Positions 1 to 5,649 of a stretch of DNA of 10,068 nucleotides are shown in pieces. Source of the DNA: Sphingomonadales bacterium UBA6171 (lineage in GTDB: Bacteria > Pseudomonadota > Alphaproteobacteria > Sphingomonadales > Sphingomonadaceae); assembly GCA_002422985.1 (NCBI GenBank), contig DITZ01000082.1:18897-28964 (forward strand). The letters are read 5' to 3'. The position numbers and the translations under genes are program-made. The notes under the pieces are model-generated. The model saw nothing but the letters and a program-made list of their open reading frames with translations, was not told where the DNA came from and did not search any database. Numbering within the stretch: the first letter of the stretch is position 1; each line of letters starts with the position of its first letter.

Positions 1-197
1 ATTTGCGCGGCCTCCACCAGCGCCGGCTTCAGCACCAGATCTTCGGGCGGATAGCCGATGAGCGACAGTTCCGGGGTGGCCAGCACATCGGCCTGCATAT
101 GGGCGGCGCGCGCCTTCAGGATGGCGTCGGCATTGGCGACCAGATCGCCCATCGCCGGGTTCAACTGGGCGGCGGCGATGGAGATTGTCTTGGCCAT
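1..197 (-). CDS. nadE: Glutamine-dependent NAD+ synthetase, N-terminal part (runs off left edge)
   Basis: This cytoplasmic enzyme carries out the last step of NAD biosynthesis, amidating nicotinate adenine dinucleotide with ammonia released from glutamine. Only the first 65 codons are here. The start is the ATG at 197-195, and the frame stays open to the edge. The visible part is the beginning of the nitrilase-like glutaminase domain: residues 6-14 (SIAAAQLNP) form the first strand, and ATPELSLIGYPPEDLVLKPA (about 40-59) is the family signature. Glu43 in PEL is the likely first member of the Glu-Lys-Cys triad; the Lys, the Cys and the synthetase domain lie outside the window. The start is 10 bases after the stop of the upstream DUF1254 gene, and the only ribosome-binding-like bases (TAAGG) include that TAA stop, so the two are probably co-transcribed and coupled. 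The identification rests on the N-terminal signature alone but is quite specific. Confidence 0.88.
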   Translation of the reverse strand, partial: MAKTISIAAAQLNPAMGDLVANADAILKARAAHMQADVLATPELSLIGYPPEDLVLKPALVEAAQ

Positions 198-207
198 GCG
201 ACTGGCC

Positions 208-1527
208 TTAATCGAGTCGCTTGACGGGTGGAAGCCGCCATCGGGCCTGCTGAAGGGCGGGCGCCGGCAGATAGGCGCGATAGATGATGGTGAATTCGCC
301 CGGCGGCGCGGGCAGCCAGTTTGCTGCCTTGCCGGGCTTTTCATGGGCAAGCGTCAGCGTCAGGCTGCCATCCGCGTTGCGCGCCATGTCGGGCGTCCGG
401 TCTCCGATGGCGAAGCGGTCGATCGGATTTGCCGCATAAAAGAGCCGCCCGTCGGCCATCCGCTCATACATGGAGACGGACCAGAAGGCGGTTTTTGGCA
501 TGTCGGCGGGAATATGGAGGCTGTAGCGCCGCGCACCGGTCAGCTCCTCGCGGGCGTCATCCTGGGTGGCCGACCAATAGACCGCCTCCGTCGCCGGCAG
601 CGCCGCAAGACCCGCGAGCGCCACACCCGCGCGCACGGTGTCGTCTGCCGCCGCCGTGCCGATGCCCGGCGGCGTCTGCGACCATCCATCCCCGCTTTTG
701 CGCGACCCGTTGGCGATCAGCGTTTTCATGCGGCTGAACATGCGCGGCAGCACCGCGCGCCACAGCCATTGCCGCCATGCGGGCAATGTTTCGAACGCAT
801 CCGCCGCGCCGCCATAGCCGGTGTCGGCCAGCGCCGTGTCGGCCAGCGCCGGATTTTCGGCGATGGCCGGGTTCACCATTGCCAGCAGGGTCGCGGGATC
901 GGGCGTTACCGGCAGGATGCGCCCGCGCCGCTCAGGCACCAGCGATTCGGGCGGCACCGTCAGCACAAAGCCCGCCTGCGCGGCGCGCGCGGCCGTCAGG
1001 TCTGCCGGCCCGTCCACCAGCGTCCGGATCAGCAGCCAGGCTTCCGCGGTCGGCACCTGCACCTGCCGCGCATCTTTGGGCACCGCGCCGGCATAGCCCG
1101 GCCCGCTGATGAACAGCGTCTGCGGCTCCTGCACCGCGTCGCGCGTGCCGGCCACCAGCGCATGATCGGTGCGCAGATCCATGATGGCGGCACTGTGATA
1201 GCGGTTTGGCAGCGCCGGCATGGTCAGCAGCAGCGGGCCTTTGGAAAGGTCCAGAAAGGCCGAGGAATAGAGCGTGTCATTGTTGGGGGTGGTGACGAAG
1301 CGATCCGCCGCGTCCGACAGCCCGGTGCGGTGCGCCAGCACATTGGTGCCGCTGCCGCCCCGATGGTGCGCGCGCGCCAGCATATCGTTGCGCGCCCGGA
1401 TCACCGCATAGACGGGATAGGCGCGCAAGGCCGCGCTGGTCGTGTCGGCCACCGGCCCGCGCACGAACAGAAAGGCCCCGCCCGTCAGCACGGCCACCAG
1501 GCCCAGAAACCCTGCGAACTTTTTCAC
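208..1527 (-). CDS. DUF1254/DUF1214 domain protein, membrane-anchored or exported
   Basis: A 439-residue protein of the DUF1254-DUF1214 family, whose biochemical function is not established. I chose the GTG at 1527-1525 as start because a strong GGGAGGAA ribosome-binding site sits about 9 bases upstream and the product then begins with a typical export segment: Lys2-Lys3 followed by a hydrophobic stretch at about 5-22 (FLGLVAVLTGGAFLFV). It is either a signal peptide or an N-terminal anchor, so the rest should be periplasmic. The DUF1254 part covers roughly residues 75-200, with the hallmark TTPNNDTLYSSAFLDL near 79-94. The DUF1214 part covers roughly 325-428, with FWSVSMY, NPIDRFAIGD, NADGSLTL and NWLPAPPGEF. 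It precedes nadE by 10 bases and diverges from the thiolase gene. Family membership is clear from the motifs; the link to NAD metabolism is only positional. Confidence 0.85.
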   Translation of the reverse strand: MKKFAGFLGLVAVLTGGAFLFVRGPVADTTSAALRAYPVYAVIRARNDMLARAHHRGGSGTNVLAHRTGLSDAADRFVTTPNNDTLYSSAFLDLSKGPLLLTMPALPNRYHSAAIMDLRTDHALVAGTRDAVQEPQTLFISGPGYAGAVPKDARQVQVPTAEAWLLIRTLVDGPADLTAARAAQAGFVLTVPPESLVPERRGRILPVTPDPATLLAMVNPAIAENPALADTALADTGYGGAADAFETLPAWRQWLWRAVLPRMFSRMKTLIANGSRKSGDGWSQTPPGIGTAAADDTVRAGVALAGLAALPATEAVYWSATQDDAREELTGARRYSLHIPADMPKTAFWSVSMYERMADGRLFYAANPIDRFAIGDRTPDMARNADGSLTLTLAHEKPGKAANWLPAPPGEFTIIYRAYLPAPALQQARWRLPPVKRLD

Positions 1528-1530
1528 GGC

Positions 1531-1539
1531 GAATGATTC
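1531..1539. promoter_or_regulatory. Dyad GAATGATTC, copy 1 (candidate operator)
   Basis: A 9-base inverted repeat, GAAT-G-ATTC. It overlaps the edge of the ribosome-binding site of the DUF1254 gene and contains GATTC, a match to the GANTC site methylated by CcrM in alphaproteobacteria. An identical copy lies 29 bases away, about three helical turns, as expected for a repressor binding two sites on one face of the DNA. The regulatory role is inference. Confidence 0.35.
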
Positions 1540-1558
1540 CTCCCGGCCTCTGGTCGCC

Positions 1559-1569
1559 CGAATGATTCG
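1559..1569. promoter_or_regulatory. Dyad CGAATGATTCG, copy 2 (candidate operator)
   Basis: The second copy of the dyad, here a perfect 11-base inverted repeat (CGAAT-G-ATTCG). It also contains a GANTC site. It sits roughly in the middle of the divergent region, where one regulator could act on both directions. Confidence 0.35.
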
Positions 1570-1651
1570 CCTTGGCAAGAGTGAGGGGTGTAGCGCAGGG
1601 CAAGGACGCGCAATGATGGGCGAACAAACAGGAATATCAAAGGAGCAAATG

Positions 1652-2818
1652 ATGGGTGAGGCCTATATTGTGAAGGCGCGGCGCACGGCAGGCGGCCGCA
1701 AGGGCGGACGGTTGCGCGACTGGCATCCGGCAGACCTTGCCGCCCAGGTGCTGAACGATCTGGTGGGCGATCATGATCCGGCGCTGTTCGAAGATGTCAT
1801 CATGGGCTGCGTCAACCAGTTCGCCCAGCAATCGACCAATATCGGCCGCAACGCCGTGCTGGCATCAAAGCTGCCCGAATCCGTGCCCGGCACCAGCATC
1901 GACCGGCAGTGCGGCTCCAGCCAGCAGGCGCTGCATTTCGCCGCCGCCACCGTGATGAGCGGCCAGATGGACGTGGTGATCGCCGCCGGGGTGGAGAGCA
2001 TGACCCGCGTGCCGATGCAGCTGCCCTTCAAGGCCGCGATGGATGTGGGCGCGGGCAATTACCGGAGCCCCGCGATAGAGGCGCGCTATCCGGGCATCAT
2101 GTTCAGCCAGTTCATGGGCGCGGAGATGATCGCGACGAAATATGATCTGTCAAAAGATGCGCTGGACGCTTTCGGCTATGAAAGCCAGTTGCGCGCCGCC
2201 GCAGCGACCAAAAGCGGCGCTTTCGGCCATGAAATCGTCGAAGTGGAAGGCCGGGACGGCGACAATAATCCAACGGCGCATGTGGTGGACGAAGGCATCC
2301 GCTTTGAAGCCACGCTGGAGGCGACGCAGGCGGTGAAGCTGCTGTCGCCCGATGGCCGGCTGACGGCGGCCAGCTCCAGCCAGATCTGCGATGGCGCATC
2401 CGGCGTGCTGATCGTGAACGCGCGCGGCCTGAAGGCGCTGGGGGTGGAGCCGATTGCCCGCATTCACCAGATGACGGTGGTGGGCGAGGATCCGGTCATC
2501 ATGCTGGAGGCCCCCATCGGCGCCACCCGCCGCGCGCTGGCCAAGGCCGGCATGACGATCGACGACATTGATCTCTACGAAGTGAATGAAGCCTTCGCCA
2601 GCGTGCCGATGGCCTGGCTGCAACAGTTGGGCGCCGATCCGGCGCGGCTGAACGTCAATGGCGGCGCAATTGCGCTGGGCCACCCGCTGGGCGCTTCGGG
2701 CACCAAGCTGATGGCGACGCTGGTGCATGGCCTGCGCACGCGCGGCAAACGCTATGGCCTGCAAACCATGTGCGAGGGCGGCGGGCTGGCCAATGTCACC
2801 ATCGTGGAGGCGCTGTGA
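1652..2818 (+). CDS. Thiolase (acetyl-CoA C-acyltransferase), FadA5-like
   Basis: A cytoplasmic thiolase of 388 residues, the normal family length. It would cleave a 3-ketoacyl-CoA with CoA in the last step of a beta-oxidation round, or run in the condensing direction. All catalytic elements are visible: the nucleophile Cys87 in SIDRQCGSSQQA, the NEAF motif at 312-315, His344 in GGAIALGHPLGASGTK and the second cysteine Cys374 in MCEGGG. The DRQCGSSQQALHFAA stretch and the HPADL near the N-terminus resemble the FadA5 group of steroid side-chain thiolases, but the substrate cannot be decided from sequence. Two adjacent ATGs (1649, 1652) follow AGGAG at 1641-1645; the second has the better 6-base spacing. 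Another in-frame ATG pair at 1613/1616, with AAGGA 6 bases upstream, would add 12 or 13 residues. The stop overlaps the crotonase start by one base (TGATG). Confidence 0.93.
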   Translation: MGEAYIVKARRTAGGRKGGRLRDWHPADLAAQVLNDLVGDHDPALFEDVIMGCVNQFAQQSTNIGRNAVLASKLPESVPGTSIDRQCGSSQQALHFAAATVMSGQMDVVIAAGVESMTRVPMQLPFKAAMDVGAGNYRSPAIEARYPGIMFSQFMGAEMIATKYDLSKDALDAFGYESQLRAAAATKSGAFGHEIVEVEGRDGDNNPTAHVVDEGIRFEATLEATQAVKLLSPDGRLTAASSSQICDGASGVLIVNARGLKALGVEPIARIHQMTVVGEDPVIMLEAPIGATRRALAKAGMTIDDIDLYEVNEAFASVPMAWLQQLGADPARLNVNGGAIALGHPLGASGTKLMATLVHGLRTRGKRYGLQTMCEGGGLANVTIVEAL

Positions 2819-3735
2819 TGGCCGGCCGGCTGGAAACGCGGCTGGAGGTGGCGGATGGCGTCGCGCTGCTCACCCTCCACCGGCCGGAAAAGCTCAACGC
2901 CTTCACCGGCACGATGATGCACGAAATCATCGACGCGTTCGACGAGACGGACGCCCGCGATGATGTGAAGGCGGTGATCGTGACCGGAGCCGGCCGGGCT
3001 TTCTGCGCCGGGGCAGACCTGTCGGCCGGGGCCAGCACCTTCGACTATGCCACCCGGACGGACGCGCCGGGCACGTGCGCCGGGCAATCCTCCCCCGTGC
3101 GGGCCGATGGCACGGTGGATTATGCCCATGAGGCCGTGCGCGACCGTGGCGGGCGGGTCACGCTGCGCATCTTTGAAAGCCTGAAGCCGGTGATCGGCGC
3201 CATCAACGGCCCGGCGGTGGGCGTTGGCGTGACGATGCAGCTGCCGATGGACATCAGGCTTGCCAGCACCGACGCGAAATTCGGCTTTGTGTTCGCCCGG
3301 CGCGGCATCGTGCCGGAAGCCTGCTCCAGCTGGTTCCTGCCCCGGCTGGTGGGCATCAGCCGGGCGATGGAATGGTGCGCCACCGGCCGGCTATTTGGTG
3401 CGGAGGAGGCGCTGGAAGGCGGGCTGGTGCGCAGGCTGCTGCCACCCGAGGCGCTGCTGCCCGCCGCTTATGCACTGGCGCGCGAAATCGCCGACAATAG
3501 CGCCCCGGTGTCGGTTGCGCTCACCCGGCAGATGCTGTGGCGGATGCTGGGGGCCGATCATCCGATGGAGGCGCACAGGCTGGACAGCCGCGCCATCTAT
3601 ACCCGCGGCCGGCAGAGCGATGCGCGCGAAGGCGTGCTGAGCTTCCTAGAAAAGCGCCCGGCGGTCTATCCCGACACCGTGTCTCGGAACATGCCGGACT
3701 TTTACCCATGGTGGCAGCCGCGTGGCTATAGCTGA
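2818..3735 (+). CDS. Crotonase-family enoyl-CoA hydratase/isomerase
   Basis: A 305-residue crotonase-fold enzyme acting on an enoyl-CoA, translationally coupled to the thiolase by a TGATG overlap. Fold signatures in order: HRPEKLNAF at 21-29, the first oxyanion-hole segment AFCAGADL at 61-68, the second at INGPAVGVG (129-137), and the C-terminal part with GRLFGAEEALEGGLV at 190-204. The catalytic pattern is not that of a classical hydratase. By alignment to rat mitochondrial hydratase from memory, the two glutamates (144 and 164 there) fall on Thr139 and Phe159. A glutamate is present instead in GIVPEACSSW (Glu167), the position used by delta3-delta2-enoyl-CoA isomerases. It may therefore be an isomerase or a specialised lyase. 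The body has an insert around 75-110, making it longer than the typical 255-265 residues. Family assignment is secure; the exact reaction is not. Confidence 0.92.
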   Translation: MAGRLETRLEVADGVALLTLHRPEKLNAFTGTMMHEIIDAFDETDARDDVKAVIVTGAGRAFCAGADLSAGASTFDYATRTDAPGTCAGQSSPVRADGTVDYAHEAVRDRGGRVTLRIFESLKPVIGAINGPAVGVGVTMQLPMDIRLASTDAKFGFVFARRGIVPEACSSWFLPRLVGISRAMEWCATGRLFGAEEALEGGLVRRLLPPEALLPAAYALAREIADNSAPVSVALTRQMLWRMLGADHPMEAHRLDSRAIYTRGRQSDAREGVLSFLEKRPAVYPDTVSRNMPDFYPWWQPRGYS

Positions 3736-3740
3736 GCCTT

Positions 3741-3761
3741 TCTCCCGCCAGTCGGTAGAGA
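3741..3761 (+). terminator. Weak hairpin just after the crotonase stop
   Basis: TCTCCCG at 3741-3747 can pair with CGG (3753-3755) and GAGA (3758-3761), with a two-base bulge and a five-base loop. It lies 6 bases after the crotonase stop, where a transcript end would be expected, but no T run follows. It could be a 3' protective or termination structure, or chance. Confidence 0.2.
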
Positions 3762-3819
3762 GTCCCCTGTCGCGGCTGTGCGCGCCGGCAGGCGTTTTGC
3801 TCCCCGCGCCCGACGGGTT

Positions 3820-3835
3820 CAGCGGCTGGCCGCTG
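3820..3835. other. Short perfect hairpin CAGCGG-CTGG-CCGCTG
   Basis: A six-base-pair GC-rich stem with a four-base loop in the convergent gap. It is not followed by a T run on either strand, so it is not a standard terminator. It lies immediately before the best-preserved part of the acyl-CoA synthetase remnant and may be accidental. Confidence 0.25.
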
Positions 3836-3924
3836 TTGTGCTGGTGGAGGAACGGCCGCGCAGCGTCATCGGCAAGGTGATGAAAGGGGAATTGCGCGAG
3901 GGGTTTGCGGGTGCGGTGGGGTGA
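3835..3924 (+). pseudogene. Remnant of the C-terminus of an AMP-forming acyl-CoA synthetase
   Basis: In the same reading frame as the crotonase, after its stop, the bases encode VLVEERPRSVIGKVMKGEL followed by REGFAGAVG and a TGA at 3922-3924. The stretch RPRSVIGKVMKGELRE matches the A10-like end motif of the AMP-binding superfamily (general form P-R-[ST]-x-x-G-K-[VI]-x-[KR]-x-x-L-R), including the catalytic lysine after the glycine (Lys codon 3874-3876). The preceding codons back to 3736 do not continue into recognisable synthetase sequence in any frame, and there is no room for the rest of a 500-residue enzyme. This is therefore at most a relic left by deletion. An acyl-CoA synthetase is a natural neighbour for a thiolase and a crotonase. 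The start of the relic is approximate, and chance similarity in GC-rich DNA is possible. Confidence 0.45.
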
Positions 3925-3964
3925 GGTTTTTTTGGGGGGTTGGGTCAGCAACGCTGCGGGGGGG
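3900..3964 (+). repeat. G-rich tract with a T7 run
   Basis: The plus strand has G runs at 3900-3903 (4), 3909-3911 (3), 3918-3921 (4), 3934-3939 (6), 3942-3944 (3) and 3958-3964 (7), with seven T at 3927-3933. Such strand-asymmetric composition is unlike the flanking genes and could fold as a G-quadruplex in plus-strand DNA or in the crotonase transcript tail. It lies at the convergence of two transcription units. Confidence 0.45.
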
Positions 3965-3994
3965 CCAGCAACGGCGATGTTTCCAACGCCCCCG

Positions 3995-4363
3995 TCACGA
4001 ACAGCCCCTGATGCCGCCAACCGGCACGATCGTTGCATCCTTCCCCGGCGCTTCCAGCCTGACGCTGCCGGATTCAACGATATTGCCATCCACCAGCCCG
4101 GCGCGTGTCACCAATATGATGTCCACATATAATGTGGTGCCATCGGGCAGCGCATAGGTGCCGGGCGCGGTGCGCGGGGCGTCCAGCGGCCGGCCGTTCA
4201 GCACCACGCGCACAAAGCCGCCGGCCTCGTCGATCATGGCGAAGCGCAGCGGTGGCTCGGTCTTGCTCCACAGAAAGGTCAGGCATTTGCCGGGCGGCAT
4301 GGGCTGCGGCGGCAGTTCGCCCAGCCCCAGCGTGGCCGCGGCCAGCAGCGCCAGCGCGATCAT
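3995..4363 (-). CDS. Small exported protein of unknown function at the end of the T2SS operon
   Basis: A 122-residue protein that I do not recognise. Its start overlaps the stop of the GspL-like gene as ATGA (4360-4363), so it is translationally coupled to the secretion operon and probably works with it. The N-terminus is hydrophobic (MIALALLAAATLGLGEL), suggesting export, but it has no positive charge before the hydrophobic part, which is unusual for a signal peptide. There is no lipobox. The rest looks beta-rich, with a central LPDGTTLYVDIILVTRAGL stretch (72-90). Only two cysteines are present, Cys27 and Cys121, just after the N-terminal segment and at the penultimate residue, and they could form one disulfide in the periplasm. 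It holds the place of gspN, but is about half the length usual for GspN and shows no resemblance I can see. Confidence 0.72.
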   Translation of the reverse strand: MIALALLAAATLGLGELPPQPMPPGKCLTFLWSKTEPPLRFAMIDEAGGFVRVVLNGRPLDAPRTAPGTYALPDGTTLYVDIILVTRAGLVDGNIVESGSVRLEAPGKDATIVPVGGIRGCS

Positions 4364-5649
4364 GGCGCAGGCTCCAGCGTGGCGCTGACGCTCTGGTCCG
4401 GGTTGGGGGTGATGGCGATGGCTGTGAATCGCAGGCCCTTGGCCTCCAGGTCTGCGATGAGCGGCAGCAGCAGGGTGGGGCGGGCGGCGGGGATGATGAT
4501 CGCCCCATTGGCGATTGCGGCCGGCGGCAGCCCGGCGGCGGCGATTTCGGCGGCGATGGCGGCGTCCGCCATGCCGTCGGGCGGGGCGGGGCGGGCGAGG
4601 ATGGCGGCGTCTGACAGCGCGTTGATGCGCCGCACCAGCGCCACGGCCCCGGCGTCGGTCGCCACCGCCTGTGCGCCGCGCCGGTCCCCGATGCTGATGG
4701 TGGCGCCGCTGCCGGTGACGGTGAAGCCGCCCGACGCCAGCGCGCCGCGCGCGGCATTCACCGGCTCTGCCGCGCCGGCCAGCGTGGCAACCAGCGCGCC
4801 GCGGCCGTCGCCCACCAGCGATTCCAGCCGCACGCCGGGCATGGTGGCGAGCGTGGCGGCGAGATAGGTGAGGCGCGGCCCGAACCGGCCGGATTCCCGC
4901 GCGCGCCGGGCATCGGCGAGCGCGACGGCGGCCGCCGGCGCATCGCCGGCATCGCGCTGCAACGCCTGTCTGGCGGCCGCCATCGTCGCGGCATCATGTT
5001 CGGCCACCACCGCCCTGTCCTGCCGCGCGCGAAGGAAGGGTGGGGCGGCCAGCAGCAGCAGCGCGGCCGCCACCAGCCCGGCGGCGCTCCACCGGAACCA
5101 GCCTTCCCGCCACCAGCGCAGGCGGCGGGCAAAGGCACCGCTGCGCAGATCGGGCACATGGTCCAGCCGATCGGTTGCCATCGCCTGTTCCAGCGGCGCG
5201 GCGCGGCCGGCCGGCAGCAGCCCGGCCTCGGCTGTTCCGGCATAGTCCGGCCCGCGCAGCACCAGCTGGCTGCCGGTGCCGGCGCTGGTCGGCGTGCCGC
5301 CCGCCGGCGCCGCCAGCAGCAGCGCGGCGGGCAGGATATGGGCCGGGTCCACGCCTGCGGCTTCCAGCCGGGCCATATGCGCGGCCATCTGCGCCTGCCC
5401 GATCAGCGCCAGCCAGGCGCTGCCGTCGGCCTCCACCGGTCCCAGCGCCAGATGCAGTTCCGTGGCGGGCTGGGCGGCAAGGTCGGTCGCCCGCATCATC
5501 GCCTCGGCCATGCGCCCGGCCGGGCCGGGGTCTGCCAGCAGAATGCGGTGCAGCACCAGATCGGCGCTGGCCAGCAGCGCGGTGGCGGGCGCGCCCGGTT
5601 CACCGGTGCGCAGGGTTTCGACGCCTTCGTCGGTCAGCAGCAGCAGCAT
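4360..5649 (-). CDS. gspL: Type II secretion protein GspL with an apparent C-terminal GspM-like domain
   Basis: A 429-residue inner-membrane protein of the T2SS platform. GspL couples the cytoplasmic ATPase GspE to the membrane and normally pairs with GspM. Residues 1-180 form the cytoplasmic actin-like part, and 187-206 (WSAAGLVAAALLLLAAPPFL) is the single membrane span. Residues 207-250 are helical. Residues 255-322 match the GspL ferredoxin-like periplasmic domain (LTYLAATLATMPGVRLESL, then GGFTVTGSGATISI). The frame then continues for about 105 residues that resemble the periplasmic domain of GspM: IAAEIAAAGLPPAAI at 365-379, and PLIADLEAKGLRFTAIAI at 396-413 ending in VSATLEPAP. No second membrane span precedes this part. 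GspL proteins are usually about 370-400 residues, and no separate gspM follows. The ATG at 5649 overlaps the gspK stop as TGATG. The GspL identity is firm; the GspM origin of the tail is my inference from motif resemblance. Confidence 0.85.
   Translation of the reverse strand: MLLLLTDEGVETLRTGEPGAPATALLASADLVLHRILLADPGPAGRMAEAMMRATDLAAQPATELHLALGPVEADGSAWLALIGQAQMAAHMARLEAAGVDPAHILPAALLLAAPAGGTPTSAGTGSQLVLRGPDYAGTAEAGLLPAGRAAPLEQAMATDRLDHVPDLRSGAFARRLRWWREGWFRWSAAGLVAAALLLLAAPPFLRARQDRAVVAEHDAATMAAARQALQRDAGDAPAAAVALADARRARESGRFGPRLTYLAATLATMPGVRLESLVGDGRGALVATLAGAAEPVNAARGALASGGFTVTGSGATISIGDRRGAQAVATDAGAVALVRRINALSDAAILARPAPPDGMADAAIAAEIAAAGLPPAAIANGAIIIPAARPTLLLPLIADLEAKGLRFTAIAITPNPDQSVSATLEPAP

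Larger units (their letters stand above)
1528..1651. promoter_or_regulatory. Divergent intergenic region between the DUF1254 gene and the thiolase gene
   Basis: These 124 bases must hold the promoters for both the leftward DUF1254-nadE unit and the rightward thiolase-crotonase unit. I see no convincing -35/-10 pair in either direction; TTGGCA at 1572-1577 has no good -10 partner. The region contains two identical GAATGATTC dyads, the DUF1254 ribosome-binding site (GGGAGGAA on the minus strand, about 1536-1543) and two possible ribosome-binding sites for the thiolase (AAGGA at 1602-1606 and AGGAG at 1641-1645). Confidence 0.7.
3736..3994. other. Convergent intergenic region (259 bases)
   Basis: This lies between the crotonase stop and the stop of the last T2SS-operon gene, which converge. 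It has no intact gene. It holds a likely acyl-CoA synthetase remnant, two weak hairpins, a G-rich tract with a T7 run, and an 8-base direct repeat CAGCAACG at 3946-3953 and 3966-3973. No classical rho-independent terminator (GC hairpin directly followed by a T run) is visible for either strand. Confidence 0.75.

Noticed and set aside
58..1536. Plus-strand open frame of 492 codons opposite nadE and the DUF1254 gene
   Set aside because: The minus strand encodes two recognisable families there, and the plus-strand product is arginine-rich and featureless.
1528..1578. Upstream start at 1578 for the DUF1254 protein
   Set aside because: It would add 17 charged residues before the export segment and place the strong GGGAGGAA site inside the gene; the GTG at 1527 explains both.
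1572..1600. Sigma-70 promoter for the thiolase starting at TTGGCA
   Set aside because: No acceptable -10 hexamer lies 16-18 bases downstream.
3646..4089. Minus-strand open frame of 147 codons across the convergent gap
   Set aside because: It overlaps the ends of two real genes in other frames, lacks a good ribosome-binding site and shows no domain; the gap is better explained as non-coding with a relic.
3995..4363. Calling the last operon gene gspN
   Set aside because: It is about half the length of GspN and no shared motif is visible; position alone is not enough.
4360..4660. Idea that the GspM-like tail arose from a frameshift or a missed separate gspM start
   Set aside because: The frame is continuous from the GspL domain through the tail. 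The region has no GspM-type membrane span after an internal ATG in any minus-strand frame.
5628..5646. CAG-type trinucleotide run at the gspL start and similar runs elsewhere
   Set aside because: These are consecutive leucine (CTG) or alanine codons, common in GC-rich coding DNA, and too short to be notable repeats.
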